From positions 1 to 64,000 of the forward strand of contig JANWWJ010000022.1 in assembly GCA_025056305.1 (NCBI GenBank): 64,000 bases of DNA, written 5' to 3'. The translations under genes and the position numbers were made by a program. How positions within the stretch are numbered: position 1 is the first letter of the stretch; the number at the start of each line of letters is the position of its first letter. Shown one piece after another: positions 17,250 through 28,864 of this stretch. This DNA is from Chitinophagales bacterium. Lineage in GTDB: Bacteria > Bacteroidota > Bacteroidia > Chitinophagales > UBA10324. The notes beneath the pieces were generated by a model. It worked only from the letters and a program-made list of their open reading frames with translations, made no database searches and had not been told where the DNA came from.

Positions 17250-17981
17250 CTATCTGACCTCATATTCGGCTTTGACGGTAATGCTGGCGGTTTTTTTCTT
17301 ATTGGTCAGATTAAAGGTACCTCCCCAGCTGTAGTCCTCACCTGAATACTGGCCGGTAATCTGAAAAATACCCATGTTGGCCTGCAGCAGCCGGCCGCGT
17401 TGTGCCCCTGCTTCGGCAGCAATGGTTTCGGCACGCACGCGCGCATCAAAGGAAGCTTTGGCCAACAGGTCAATTTTGAGATCGGAAAGCTTGGTGTAGT
17501 AGTACATCGGAGCCATCGATTCCAGTTGAATACCTTGGTCTAATAATTCAGTGATTTCACGCGATACTTTCTCCACGCGATCAAGATCTGTGGACTCCAC
17601 TTTTAGGCTCTGACGAAGGGTATAACCCAAAAATGTGGAGGAGATGCGTCGCCCGTATTGGTCATATTGATAATCCCAATCTTCACTGGTACTGATGGAG
17701 GAGAACACATACTGGGTATCGGCCAGGCCCATCTTCTTTAAATAAGCGCGGATCTTTTCTTCGTCGCCTTTGATGAGGCTGTACGCTTTCTGCAATTCCG
17801 TTGACCGCCTACTGAAGTTGGCATTCCACACGACTAAGTCAGAAGTAAAATGTTGTTCGGCCTTTCCGGTAACCGTTATCTTGCGGATGCCGTAATTGCG
17901 CGACTTGTAGGCATCTCCTGCAAGTGCCGCCGCTACGATGACGGCTATGGCAATCAAAAATGTTCCCAAATGTTGTTTCAT
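17250..17981 (-). CDS. SIMPL domain (DUF541) exported protein
   Basis: The 243-residue protein has an N-terminal signal or anchor segment (LIAIAVIVAAALAGD) and the SIMPL/DUF541 fold: ITVTGKAEQHFTSDLVVWNANFS near the start, the middle segment LRQSLKVESTDLDRVEKVSREI, and a C-terminal KTASITVKAEYEV strand. SIMPL proteins are periplasmic or membrane-anchored and include E. coli YggE, which is linked to oxidative stress. No enzymatic function is known. The gene is followed 30 bases later by the Smr-domain gene on the same strand, possibly one transcript. Confidence 0.85.
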   Translation of the reverse strand: MKQHLGTFLIAIAVIVAAALAGDAYKSRNYGIRKITVTGKAEQHFTSDLVVWNANFSRRSTELQKAYSLIKGDEEKIRAYLKKMGLADTQYVFSSISTSEDWDYQYDQYGRRISSTFLGYTLRQSLKVESTDLDRVEKVSREITELLDQGIQLESMAPMYYYTKLSDLKIDLLAKASFDARVRAETIAAEAGAQRGRLLQANMGIFQITGQYSGEDYSWGGTFNLTNKKKTASITVKAEYEVR

Positions 17982-18153
17982 TGTTCTATATTTCCAAGCA
18001 TCCGCAAGTTAAATAAGGTGTTCCATTACCTGAGATTTTTTTCCTTTGAGAAAATTTCGCTTTTTGGCTCGAAATCAGGAGCTTGCTACTCTGGCCTGAA
18101 CCAAATTCATGTATTTCGTTGTGAACAGATATAAAAACATTCATCATTTTTTG

Positions 18154-18855
18154 ATGCACGTTTTAGGCCGTCTGTTCTCTGTTGCAGGTATAGGAAGTCT
18201 TACCGCGCTCAGCCTTGCTGCACAGCATTACACCAAGCCCTTGCTAAACATAGCTGACACATTAGAAGAAGACACAACATTGTTTATTGTGTATATCCCA
18301 TACCACTCTTGGTCCACAGGGTTAGGCTATTCTTCACTTCCATCCGTTGTGCAGCAGTTCAGTATTCTTCCGGACAATTTAGACGTGCAATGGTGGTTAG
18401 GTAACCGGTTTTACATGCAGGCAGGCTTGTTTACGCAACCTGATGGTATAGTTCCCGATAATCTTTTATTTAGCCGCGGCTTTGCCGTCTATTCCGGTGT
18501 TCTATTTAAACTTTTTATGTTTCCGCATGCCTATTTCACACCATCCTTCAATGTTTACTTCGACCGTTTTGCTCGCGACAGCACCAAACAGTATGCGTTG
18601 ACGGCAGGGCCAGCCGTGGGCTTCGAGTATTTTTTCTCGAAACGGTTCTCAGTTGCTACGAACTTGTTTGGAGGGGGCTATGGTTGGGCCCATCAGAACA
18701 TTGCCCATACCGACGGTCGCTACAGTATCCATTGGGCCATAGGACTTTCCTGCCGTTACAACTTTGATTGGCCCCGCGCACAAAACCGATCACTCATACC
18801 TGAGGGCTTCAATCGGATCGAGCCGGGAAGCTTTTACAGCCGGATACAACCCTGA
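18154..18855 (+). CDS. Predicted outer-membrane beta-barrel protein of unknown function
   Basis: No characterised family is recognised. From ATG 18154 the protein has 233 residues with a signal peptide (HVLGRLFSVAGIGSLTALSLAAQ) followed by alternating aromatic/polar strands and repeated Gly, typical of small outer-membrane barrels (VQWWLGNRFYMQAGLFTQ; TAGPAVGFEYFFSKRFSV; HWAIGLSCRYNFDW). An in-frame ATG at 18109 would add 15 residues ahead of the signal and is less likely. The barrel should end at about CRYNFDW; another 20 or so residues follow that lie over the 3' end of the convergent ABC permease gene (66-base overlap). Confidence 0.6.
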   Translation: MHVLGRLFSVAGIGSLTALSLAAQHYTKPLLNIADTLEEDTTLFIVYIPYHSWSTGLGYSSLPSVVQQFSILPDNLDVQWWLGNRFYMQAGLFTQPDGIVPDNLLFSRGFAVYSGVLFKLFMFPHAYFTPSFNVYFDRFARDSTKQYALTAGPAVGFEYFFSKRFSVATNLFGGGYGWAHQNIAHTDGRYSIHWAIGLSCRYNFDWPRAQNRSLIPEGFNRIEPGSFYSRIQP

Positions 18856-20022
18856 GGCTAGCCCAACCAGAAAACAGACCAGCAGACCACAGATGATCCA
18901 CACCCATGGCACTACAAATGAGCCGCCCAACACGATCGATACGAGGTTTCCTGCTGCCATACCAAGGACTATACCCATCAAGCCTCCCAGCAGACATATG
19001 GTGACCGCTTCGACAAGAAACTGCCGGCGAATCATCTGCTTTGTGGCGCCCAGTGCTTTGCTCACACCTATTTCCATGGTTCGTTCCGTCACCGATACCA
19101 GCATGATGTTCATTAGCCCTACCGCAGCACCAAACAAAGTGATGATGCCGATGAGGATAGCGGCAGCGCGCACATAAATTAATTGAGAAAACAATTCTTC
19201 GGCCAATTCATCGCTTTGCTCGACGGCAAAATCATTCTCTTCCTGCAGGCCGAGGCCACGTACCATCCGCATGGTGCCGATGGCTTCCTCGGTGGCAGTG
19301 GCCAACTGGTTTACATCAGCAACTGTTACGGAAACCGTCCAACTACTGTTAGGCCCCAAAAAATTTCGACGGGCATAAGAGGCCGGGATCAGAAAAGAAC
19401 GATCCGTGCTTTGAATCATGCTGGAGCCTTGCGTGGCCAGCACCCCGATTACCTGAAAACGCTGGCCTTTATAAGTAACAAATTTCCCTAAAGGAGAAAT
19501 GTTTTCATCAAAAATTTTCTTAACTAAATCTTTGCCCACCACCATCACCGGTGCCCCTTCTCGGATTTCTTGTGAGGTGAAATAGCGGCCGGCTTCCAAG
19601 GCATAACCCTTGGCCTCTAAAAAATGTTCATCGGCAGCCCATCCGCTCACATTCGGATCCGTCTGCTTGCTGCCGTGCCGAACAACAGCGACAAAATCAA
19701 ATTGAGCATGGACGGAAACCTTTGCAGGAAAGCGGTAGCGATGGCGAAACTCTATGGCTTCTGAATAAAGTAAGGGAGGTCCGGGTTTAAAGCGTCGCTC
19801 GCCCTTACCTTGCATTTCCGTCCATTTGCGCTCAATGGTGAAGGTATTCGCTCCTAAAAAAGAGAAGCTCTCGTTGATGCTGTTCTTCAAACTGTCGATG
19901 GCGGTCAAAATTCCTACCAGCGCCATGATGCCAAAAGCGATAATGAGCATGGTCAGGAGCGTGCGCAGCTTAGTGGCCGCGATAGCGCGCAGCGCCTGAC
20001 GAATGTTTTCGATGAGCGACAT
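18790..20022 (-). CDS. ABC transporter permease, MacB/FtsX type
   Basis: The 410-residue protein has the MacB-PCD/FtsX layout: an N-terminal membrane segment (LRTLLTMLIIAFGIMALVGILTAI, residues about 18-41), a large periplasmic domain, and three C-terminal spans (ILIGIITLFGAAVGLMNIMLV; LLGGLMGIVLGMAAGNLV; WIICGLLVCFLVGLASGLYP) ending with the signature AVKASRLDPIEALRYE. Such permeases act with a LolD/MacB-like ATPase in lipoprotein release, antimicrobial export or mechanotransmission. No ATPase gene is adjacent, so the partner must be elsewhere. The 3' end overlaps the convergent beta-barrel gene. Confidence 0.92.
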   Translation of the reverse strand: MSLIENIRQALRAIAATKLRTLLTMLIIAFGIMALVGILTAIDSLKNSINESFSFLGANTFTIERKWTEMQGKGERRFKPGPPLLYSEAIEFRHRYRFPAKVSVHAQFDFVAVVRHGSKQTDPNVSGWAADEHFLEAKGYALEAGRYFTSQEIREGAPVMVVGKDLVKKIFDENISPLGKFVTYKGQRFQVIGVLATQGSSMIQSTDRSFLIPASYARRNFLGPNSSWTVSVTVADVNQLATATEEAIGTMRMVRGLGLQEENDFAVEQSDELAEELFSQLIYVRAAAILIGIITLFGAAVGLMNIMLVSVTERTMEIGVSKALGATKQMIRRQFLVEAVTICLLGGLMGIVLGMAAGNLVSIVLGGSFVVPWVWIICGLLVCFLVGLASGLYPAVKASRLDPIEALRYE

Positions 20023-20076
20023 GCTTTGTGTCGGTTTAATTACTTCGAAATTCCCATGTACCTCGACGGGTGCGCA

Positions 20077-20439
20077 TCATGTGTTAGGTAACGTTTGACG
20101 AGGACGATGCACGGCCTGGCGCAGGCACACACCGGTTAATGCCGGAGGTCCTGCCAGCAGGCCTGCTACTAAGAAGGTAGCGCCCAACAAAAAGACGCCT
20201 TGAGGCAAACCGAATAAAGTAGCCAGTTGATCGGCCAAGCGATGGTCACGGCTGAAATACAGAACCCCTGCCGGCAACAACCACGTCAGGCCTCCGGCAA
20301 GAAAGGCTGTGGCAAAAGCCGGCCACGGGTGCTTGCCAAGCAACGCTCCGGCACCAAGCGCCAGCAGCGGCAAGATCCACCACGGCGCCATGAGCTGGAC
20401 AATAAATCCCCCAAACAAAACAATCAAAAACAATTTCAT
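20077..20439 (-). CDS. Small membrane protein coupled to penicillin acylase
   Basis: The 120-residue protein has about four hydrophobic helices (LIVLFGGFIVQLMAPWWILPL; FATAFLAGGLTWLLPAGVLYF; FLLGATFLVAGLLAGPPALTG). It resembles a family of conserved small Bacteroidota membrane proteins that end in an AALTG-type motif; the function is unknown. Its ATG overlaps the stop codon of the penicillin acylase gene (four-base overlap), so the two are translationally coupled and may work together at the inner membrane. No catalytic motif is visible. Confidence 0.75.
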   Translation of the reverse strand: MKLFLIVLFGGFIVQLMAPWWILPLLALGAGALLGKHPWPAFATAFLAGGLTWLLPAGVLYFSRDHRLADQLATLFGLPQGVFLLGATFLVAGLLAGPPALTGVCLRQAVHRPRQTLPNT

Positions 20440-22886
20440 GATTTCACTAATGTGATCACCGCGACTCCTTCCTTGAACGAACGTTCAGGCTGCAGCAGAG
20501 CAAAGGGGCGCAAGCGCCCCATCCGCCAGTCTTCAACAAAAGCATCGTATTGGGCCGATCCCGGATTGCCCGACTGACCGCCCGGGTAAATCCACCAAGC
20601 CCTGATGCTATCCCCCAAAGCCACTACCATACGCCAGCTTGGCCCCATCTGCCTGCCGGCAGCATTCACAATCAACTTGTCGCCGCTTACACTTAAAATG
20701 CGGCTGAAGGTCGGCACCTGAAAGCTGTGCAACAGGGTCGTTTGTTTGACTCGTCCCCACCGCCAATTAGCTACATCGCTGCCGTAACGAACACGCAAGC
20801 TATCAGCGGCTGATTGCAGCGCCAGCGCTGCCACCTGCGGTAACGTCTCTTGTTCTGGCGTTTCACAAATGTCGATCCACCTGCGGTATTTTTCTTCGTT
20901 TAAAATCACCCTTAAGGTGGTTTCGGTCTTGGGAAAAGCCAGTTTGTTAAAGTCGTCTCCCCAGATCAGCTGCTGAAGCTGTTTCCACCATTCGCTGAAA
21001 ATAGTTTGGGCTATGGAGAGGGAATCGGCACGATAATTCCACGCAACCAATATCCGAATCACCTCCTGGAGGGACGGTTGCTTCTGCAGGGATTGTACCA
21101 TCGGCAAAAGGACGGGCAGCACGTTGTATGCAATTAAGTTTAAATCATCTAATTGAAGCTGCTGCATGCTGTCGGGTGTGATGCGGCGCATGGCTCCCAG
21201 TCGCTGATTGATGCGCTGGCCTCGAGTGCCCACTTCGAAAATCCAGTTCAGATAGTAAGGGTACAAAGAATCCGTAGGTTGTTGATTAGCCGAGCTCACA
21301 AAACCCCTGGCTGGATTTTTAATATGTGGATTATGCTCATGAATGATCCATCCCTGCCACTCATGATCACGCCGGCGGCCGTCTAAAATATATTTACCCT
21401 GTTCATGCCATTTTAACGGAAACCTGCCGTTTACCCATAATGCAATGGTTCCCTGCCGATCGGCATAAACGAAATTTTGAGCAGGGCATTCAAAATGCTG
21501 CAATGCAGCAACAAAATCTTCATAGCCTCGCGCCCAATTTAGCTCTAAGAAGGTTCGCACCACGTTATCACCATCGTGCCCTTTCCAGCGTAAAGCACAC
21601 CCCGGCGGCACGTCTGAACGTAAAGGCCTATAGTTGTCCGCCGCAACAATAGGGCCGTGATGCGTGTATAAAACCGTATCAAAAAAGGGTTTCTGATGTC
21701 TAATGCCAATATGCTCGATTCGCTTACTTACAGCACGATAGCCATCTTCATAAACGTATTGCTCAAGCAGCGTGTTTCGAAAGTAAATACGATACCAATC
21801 CATTACATCCGGAGCAACATTGGTTAGGCTCCAGGCCACATTACTGTTAAATCCAATAATGATGCCCGGTGTGCCAACCAGGGAAGCTCCAGCTACCCAA
21901 CCGCGTGGACCAATCAGATGCATGGCATACCACAACGAGGGAAGCGATAACCTCAGGTGAGGATCTCCACACAATATGGGTGCACCTGTTGCAGTCAATT
22001 TTCCACTCACAGCCCAGTTATTGCTTCCCAATACTTCTGTCAGCATTTCTTCATTTTGAAACACAAAGCTGTCAGACACGATTCCGCTGGTGTCAGCAAT
22101 GAGATCCGGCACGTCAGGCACGCGGGCGGTAAAAGGCCATTCCGTGCCCTTAGGTATAATCGGCTCATCAAAAAAGGGCGCCGTGGGAAACAATGTATCA
22201 ATAGTTGCCTTTCCCAATTTTTTGAGCACAGCCGTCATGGCGTAGTCGTCGTTCAGGGTAGCGAGATCATACGTCATCAATTTGGCAATAAGCAATGATT
22301 TGAGTGGCGTCCATAACTCAGGTTTTATATTCAAAAGTTTGTATTCAATCGGAAAGGCTGCAGCATCGAGGCCCGAAATCCAGGCATTGACCCCATCGCT
22401 GTAGGCCTTCAAAACGCTAAAGCTGAGCGAGTCGGCCGCAACGACCCGAAAGGAATTTTCAGCACCAAAGCTCAGACCAAAACGACGCATCTGGCGATCG
22501 TGAGGCACGGCAATAAGCCCCAGCATTTCTGCCAGTCGGCCGGAGGCTACCCGTGCAAGAAACTCCATCTGCCACAGTCGCTCTCGGGCATGCAGGTATC
22601 CCTGAGCAAAATAGAGGTCGTGCAAAGTGCGGGCTTTGACATGCGGGATGAAATTGCTGTCTAAAAAAATGACAACAGCACTATCTAAGCCTGCCAGTTT
22701 GACGGTTTGGTTGTTAACGGTTGATGGAAAGTTGTGCCACAAGCCAACATAGGGCGATAGCAGGGGCGCTATGGCCGGGAGGGGAGGCCGATAAAAACCC
22801 ATCACGCCTATCAAAGCTGCACTCACCAAAGCAGCTAACAAGGCATATGCGGCACGCATCGGCGCCGAAGTTAGAGGACTCCGCAT
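20436..22886 (-). CDS. Penicillin acylase family protein (Ntn hydrolase)
   Basis: The 816-residue periplasmic precursor should self-cleave into alpha and beta chains, with the new N-terminal Ser as nucleophile. The site is [11 protein letters not shown] (Ser288), followed by the family motif [24 protein letters not shown]. The alpha-chain part has [19 protein letters not shown], also typical. The C-terminal [15 protein letters not shown] matches the family end motif. The family cleaves amide-linked acyl groups from beta-lactams, homoserine lactones or other amides; the substrate here is unknown. The start is ATG 22886 or, with a cleaner signal peptide, ATG 22859 ([16 protein letters not shown]). 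It is divergent from aconitase. Confidence 0.9.
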   Translation of the reverse strand: MRSPLTSAPMRAAYALLAALVSAALIGVMGFYRPPLPAIAPLLSPYVGLWHNFPSTVNNQTVKLAGLDSAVVIFLDSNFIPHVKARTLHDLYFAQGYLHARERLWQMEFLARVASGRLAEMLGLIAVPHDRQMRRFGLSFGAENSFRVVAADSLSFSVLKAYSDGVNAWISGLDAAAFPIEYKLLNIKPELWTPLKSLLIAKLMTYDLATLNDDYAMTAVLKKLGKATIDTLFPTAPFFDEPIIPKGTEWPFTARVPDVPDLIADTSGIVSDSFVFQNEEMLTEVLGSNNWAVSGKLTATGAPILCGDPHLRLSLPSLWYAMHLIGPRGWVAGASLVGTPGIIIGFNSNVAWSLTNVAPDVMDWYRIYFRNTLLEQYVYEDGYRAVSKRIEHIGIRHQKPFFDTVLYTHHGPIVAADNYRPLRSDVPPGCALRWKGHDGDNVVRTFLELNWARGYEDFVAALQHFECPAQNFVYADRQGTIALWVNGRFPLKWHEQGKYILDGRRRDHEWQGWIIHEHNPHIKNPARGFVSSANQQPTDSLYPYYLNWIFEVGTRGQRINQRLGAMRRITPDSMQQLQLDDLNLIAYNVLPVLLPMVQSLQKQPSLQEVIRILVAWNYRADSLSIAQTIFSEWWKQLQQLIWGDDFNKLAFPKTETTLRVILNEEKYRRWIDICETPEQETLPQVAALALQSAADSLRVRYGSDVANWRWGRVKQTTLLHSFQVPTFSRILSVSGDKLIVNAAGRQMGPSWRMVVALGDSIRAWWIYPGGQSGNPGSAQYDAFVEDWRMGRLRPFALLQPERSFKEGVAVITLVKS

Positions 22887-22917
22887 TGTATTTTTCCGAG
22901 CAGCAGGGCCCGTTTGC

Positions 22918-22925
22918 TATTTTTG
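22918..22925 (+). promoter_or_regulatory. TAnnTTTG -7 element of the aconitase gene
   Basis: TATTTTTG ends 14 bases before the aconitase ATG at 22940. No clear TTG is found at the -33 distance. It supports the choice of 22940 as the start, because longer in-frame starts lie upstream of it, in the divergent acylase gene. Confidence 0.5.
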
Positions 22926-22939
22926 CGGCAAATGCAACT

Positions 22940-25202
<2,263 letters not shown>

Positions 25203-25213
<11 letters not shown>

Positions 25214-26147
25214 AGTTGGCTGGCCCGATGCTCTGAAATGCCGACTGGTGCGGCTGAATGCGCTTTATGCGGTAGTTGCCGCACTACCCTTCTGCTTTGC
25301 CCAGGCCCAGCAGGTGTCGGTGTGTTGCGGTCATCTTTATTCCTTCCCGGATTTTCCTTCGCGCTATGTGCAATCCCGTAGTGTATGGGTATGGGTTCCT
25401 GAACAATACAACCCCAAAAACAAGCATGCCGTCATTTACATGCATGATGGCCAAATGCTGTTTGATTCTACCCAAACCTGGAACCGCCGCGAATGGCGCG
25501 TGGATGAAACCGCATCCAAATTGATTGCGGAACGGCAAGTACCGCCGTTTATCGTGGTGGGCATTGCCAATGCCGCTGTCAAACGGTATTCGGAATACTT
25601 TCCTACAAAGGCATTGAGTTACTTACCTAAAGCCCATCGCGATACCGGCATGCTGCGCATGGTGGGGAAACCTCTGGCCGATGACTATTTAAAATTTTTA
25701 GTATTTGAACTAAAGCCCTTCATAGACAGTGCCTTTTCCGTATGGCCCGACGCTCGCCATACCTTTTTGCTGGGTTCAAGTATGGGGGGCTTGATATCGC
25801 TGTACGGTGTACTGGAATATCCAAATGTGTTTGGCGGTGCCGCGTGTTTATCCACCCATTGGATCGGTGGCTTTGTGCCTGACACACTGGTGATAAGTTC
25901 ATTGCAGCACTATGTTGCTGACCATCTCCCACCACCCGGCCGTATTCGACTTTATTTTGATTACGGTACAGAAACATTAGATCGCTTTTATGAGCCCTAT
26001 CAAATAGCTATTGATCGCATTGGTCAGCAAGCCGGTTACACCTCAGCCCAGTGGCTTACCCGCCGTTTTCCTGGCGATGAGCATTCGGAAGTGTCCTGGA
26101 GCCGGAGGCTTAGCATCCCCTTACAATTCTTATTAAAAACACCCTGA
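25203..26147 (+). CDS. Exported esterase, Fes/IroE-like alpha/beta hydrolase
   Basis: The 314-residue protein has an N-terminal signal peptide ([16 protein letters not shown]) and an alpha/beta hydrolase of the putative esterase family (PF00756 type): [12 protein letters not shown] near residue 80, nucleophile elbow [13 protein letters not shown] with Ser193, and the C-terminal catalytic His in [14 protein letters not shown]. Relatives include enterochelin esterase, S-formylglutathione hydrolase and esterases of unknown substrate. All three catalytic residues look intact, unlike the hydrolase at 2890-3795. It overlaps the aconitase gene by 11 bases, so it may be co-translated; a metabolic link is not evident. 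Confidence 0.85.
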
Positions 26148-26235
26148 AATCTTTATCACCACATCAACCGTGACTTACCAGAGCCCACATGTGAACAAGC
26201 CACGATGTTTGGAGCGATCATTGAGTAAGGCTGCT

Positions 26236-26243
26236 TACCTTTG
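26236..26243 (+). promoter_or_regulatory. TAnnTTTG -7 element before the beta-barrel gene at 26253
   Basis: TACCTTTG ends nine bases before the ATG at 26253. The nearest upstream TTG is at 26209-26211, a 24-base spacer, longer than ideal. A nearly leaderless transcript is predicted. Confidence 0.45.
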
Positions 26244-26252
26244 GGCAATTGA

Positions 26253-27224
26253 ATGAAGCGAATCTTAAGTCTTCTTTTGGTGAGTGTGTGGTTTGCCGAG
26301 GGGCAAGCACAAAAAGCCAATTTTGGCATTGCCGTAGGTTCGACCTTGTTTTTTGGTGATTTAGGTGGTGCCAATGCCATAGGCAGGCCGTTGTTTTTCG
26401 ACTTAGAGCGATCATTGATCAGGCCGGTGGGAACTGCATTTTATCACTATCAGTATAGCCGAAGGTTGGCTTTTCGCCTTCAGGGATGTTACACCGCCAT
26501 CGGTGGCGACGATAAGCTCATCACCCCTACCGCATTGTATGCGCCCGAATGGTTCCGTTGGTACCGTAACCTGAACTTTCAGAGTAAGCTGTGGGAAGTG
26601 TCGGGGCAAATGGAACTTTACGTCACTCGGTATATGCCGGGCAGTATGCGTTGGCGCACCGGACCATACCTGGTTGGAGGAGCGGGCATGTTTCACATAA
26701 ATCCTAAAGCATTGTACAACGGCACCTTGGTGGAATTGCAACCGTTGCGAACGGAAGGGCAAGGTTTTCCCGGCACCGGCAGAAAAGTTTACTCGCTCTA
26801 TCAGCCAACCGTACTGATCGGAGCAGGTATTCGCTACAATGTCACGACTGACTTCACCATAGGATTTGAATATGTTGATCGGAAAACCTTTACCGACTAC
26901 ATGGACGACGTGAGCACTACTTATGTTTCCAAAAGCGATTTCGATAATTTTTTTGCCAACGATCCGGCTACTGCAGCATTAGCCTATGAGCTTTCCGTTC
27001 GCTCTGATGAAATAGATCCCGATGGCGTTTACGCGCGCATTACAGCGCCGGGGCAACAACGCGGCGATCCTAAGGAATTGGATCACTACATTTTTGCGCA
27101 ATTCTATTTTGCTTTTGTCCCCAATCAGAAAAAAATCAAACCGAAAAGTCAGTTGAAGTGCATGAAATGGGGACCGGAAGAAGGGCCAGCAATGAAAGGA
27201 ATGAAGTATCGCTACCGGAGGTAA
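26253..27224 (+). CDS. Outer-membrane beta-barrel protein, DUF6089/PorG-like
   Basis: The 323-residue protein begins with a signal peptide (KRILSLLLVSVWFAEGQAQ) and continues as a beta-barrel (FGIAVGSTLFFGDLGG; TAFYHYQYSRRLAFRLQGCYTAIGGDD; VLIGAGIRYNVTTDFTIGFEYVDRKTF). The arrangement resembles DUF6089 proteins, which include the T9SS component PorG, but the match is by eye and not secure. If it is PorG-like, it would fit with the T9SS cargo proteins in this window. The C-terminus carries a basic tail (MKGMKYRYRR) after the predicted last strand. It is convergent with the SixA gene, three bases away. Confidence 0.6.
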   Translation: MKRILSLLLVSVWFAEGQAQKANFGIAVGSTLFFGDLGGANAIGRPLFFDLERSLIRPVGTAFYHYQYSRRLAFRLQGCYTAIGGDDKLITPTALYAPEWFRWYRNLNFQSKLWEVSGQMELYVTRYMPGSMRWRTGPYLVGGAGMFHINPKALYNGTLVELQPLRTEGQGFPGTGRKVYSLYQPTVLIGAGIRYNVTTDFTIGFEYVDRKTFTDYMDDVSTTYVSKSDFDNFFANDPATAALAYELSVRSDEIDPDGVYARITAPGQQRGDPKELDHYIFAQFYFAFVPNQKKIKPKSQLKCMKWGPEEGPAMKGMKYRYRR

Positions 27225-27226
27225 GA

Positions 27227-27733
27227 TTAATCATCCTTTGCCCACATTTTCGGATGCAGATAAAAACGCAGGCGCCCTTCATGCCAGCGAAGGTTTTTCC
27301 ATTGGTGCGTAAGAAACTCTAGTGCGGCCACTGCACAGGTGGGCATGCTGCCTATCTCCTCTCCTGCCAACAAGCGGTTCGCAAAATGGCTTAGGCCGTC
27401 ATTGTGTCCCACGAGCATGACTGTCTCCCAGCCGTCATCCAGGTTATGTACGAATTCCAGTAAGTCCACATCTTCAGCCATGTATAATTCGGGCACGCGC
27501 AGGATACGCTGGCGTTCGTAATCGAGGTGTTGCGCAAATATTTCTGCAGTAGTCAGCGCCCGTACGGCTGTACTACTGGCAATGAGATCAGGAAGAAGAC
27601 GCTGTTGCCTGTAGATTGAAGCCATGAGGGGTGCCTCGCGCTGGCCCCGCTCGTTGAGCGGCCGCTCTATGTCAGCAAGCTCTGGATCTTTCCAGCTGGA
27701 TTTAGCATGGCGAACCAGGACTAATGTTTTCAT
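27227..27733 (-). CDS. SixA-type histidine phosphatase
   Basis: The 168-residue protein starts with the histidine-phosphatase signature VLVRHAKSSWKD (catalytic His near residue 9) and has DIERPLNERGQREAP, SSTAVRALTTAEIF and the second catalytic His in VMLVGHNDGLSHF. The length and the RHAKSSW variant match the SixA family, which removes phosphate from phosphohistidine in phosphorelay or PTS proteins. The real substrate in Bacteroidota is unknown. The neighbours do not include a sensor kinase. Confidence 0.88.
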   Translation of the reverse strand: MKTLVLVRHAKSSWKDPELADIERPLNERGQREAPLMASIYRQQRLLPDLIASSTAVRALTTAEIFAQHLDYERQRILRVPELYMAEDVDLLEFVHNLDDGWETVMLVGHNDGLSHFANRLLAGEEIGSMPTCAVAALEFLTHQWKNLRWHEGRLRFYLHPKMWAKDD

Positions 27734-27775
27734 TCCAAAAATTCAGAGGGTGGTTCGTCAAAAGTAACTACTCCA

Positions 27776-28840
27776 CTATTGCTTGTCTACTGGCAAAGCC
27801 AAGACAACGAGCAGTAAGGACAAGGCAACGGTAAAAATCAAGATGATGACCGATATCCGCACCAGCCGCTGCCGCCACAGCAGTTGCATGCCAAAGGCAT
27901 GAAACACAGAATTACCGGTCAAATCACGGGCTGCTCGGCCGTTGGCAGACGGCACCTTTGCCTTTTGTCTCGGCCCCCCCTCAAGGTGGTGACTTAGTGG
28001 CCACAGCGCAGCCGCCGACAAAATCATGTTGGCAAACCCTCCTGCCAACAACACGGGAGCGGCAACAGAAAGCCCTGTGCCCCATGACGAACTCCATAAC
28101 AACCACATTCCTGAAATACATGCCAACACAGCTAATGCCAACAGAGCGATGGATGTGCTCCTGACGTGCTGCGCTTCCGAGCACAATACATCCCACCGAA
28201 CATTATGAGCTGCTTGATGAGTGTCACTGGTTTGCAGCAGTTCTTGCGATGCTGTTTGTGCCAAATGATCCTTAAGCTTCAATAAGTTTTTAAGCCTTTT
28301 CTGTTCCCACCATTGCGCTGCAGAAAAAGTATGGTAGCGTTGTGCTGAAAGCTCTTCCAATTTTTGCTGCATCCAGGAATGCTCACTGGTGCCATTTGCT
28401 TCCTGCTCCTCCCAAAAAAGCAGCTTCAGGCGTTGCAGAAAATCCTTTTTAGCGAGCCAAAAGTGTTGTGCATCGGCCAGTACGGCAGCAGCAGGCTGGT
28501 CGGCTGGCTTTTGCGCTGCAGTAATCAAAAAGGCCACACGATCGGCAAATGACTGCGGCACCATCTGCTGCTGAAGAAAAGCCACCGCATAACGTGCACT
28601 GGTCGCCAAGCGATCTGCCGACGTTTCTGTGTATCCGGTCGGCAAGAACCAGCCAGCCAGCATCAACTGCTCGGATACCTCTTTATCCAACTGCTCGGCT
28701 TCGGCCAGCTTTCCAATAGCATCGACAACCGATGCGGCGTAGCAATAATTATGAAAAACGTAATGCGACGGCAAACGATCCCGCAGTAAGGCGAACACAT
28801 AGGCTTCTGCCTGCTGTACAACGGGTGTGGTACGCTTCAT
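27776..28840 (-). CDS. Degenerate HD domain fused to Pycsar-TM-like membrane domain
   Basis: The 354-residue protein has an N-terminal HD-like helical domain (residues about 1-190) and a C-terminal two-plus-one-helix membrane domain (about 225-350). The domain order resembles Bacteroidota HD-DUF5706 proteins annotated as Pycsar effectors. The HD metal ligands are gone: the expected HNxxHT reads HNYCYA and the expected WFHDTGY reads WFLPTGY. Membrane helices are visible at TSIALLALAVLACISGMWLL, VAAPVLLAGGFANMILSAAA (followed by LWP, where the family often has TRP) and VRISVIILIFTVALSLLLVV. No nucleotide cyclase is nearby, so it is not in a recognisable Pycsar locus. The assignment rests on pattern reading and is tentative. 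Confidence 0.6.
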   Translation of the reverse strand: MKRTTPVVQQAEAYVFALLRDRLPSHYVFHNYCYAASVVDAIGKLAEAEQLDKEVSEQLMLAGWFLPTGYTETSADRLATSARYAVAFLQQQMVPQSFADRVAFLITAAQKPADQPAAAVLADAQHFWLAKKDFLQRLKLLFWEEQEANGTSEHSWMQQKLEELSAQRYHTFSAAQWWEQKRLKNLLKLKDHLAQTASQELLQTSDTHQAAHNVRWDVLCSEAQHVRSTSIALLALAVLACISGMWLLWSSSWGTGLSVAAPVLLAGGFANMILSAAALWPLSHHLEGGPRQKAKVPSANGRAARDLTGNSVFHAFGMQLLWRQRLVRISVIILIFTVALSLLLVVLALPVDKQ

Positions 28841-28864
28841 TCCGGATGGTTGTGCTGTGCGGGA

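Noticed and set aside
27776-28840. A complete Pycsar defence system
   Set aside because: No pyrimidine cyclase gene is near, the HD motifs are lost and the neighbours are housekeeping genes; only the fold similarity is reported.
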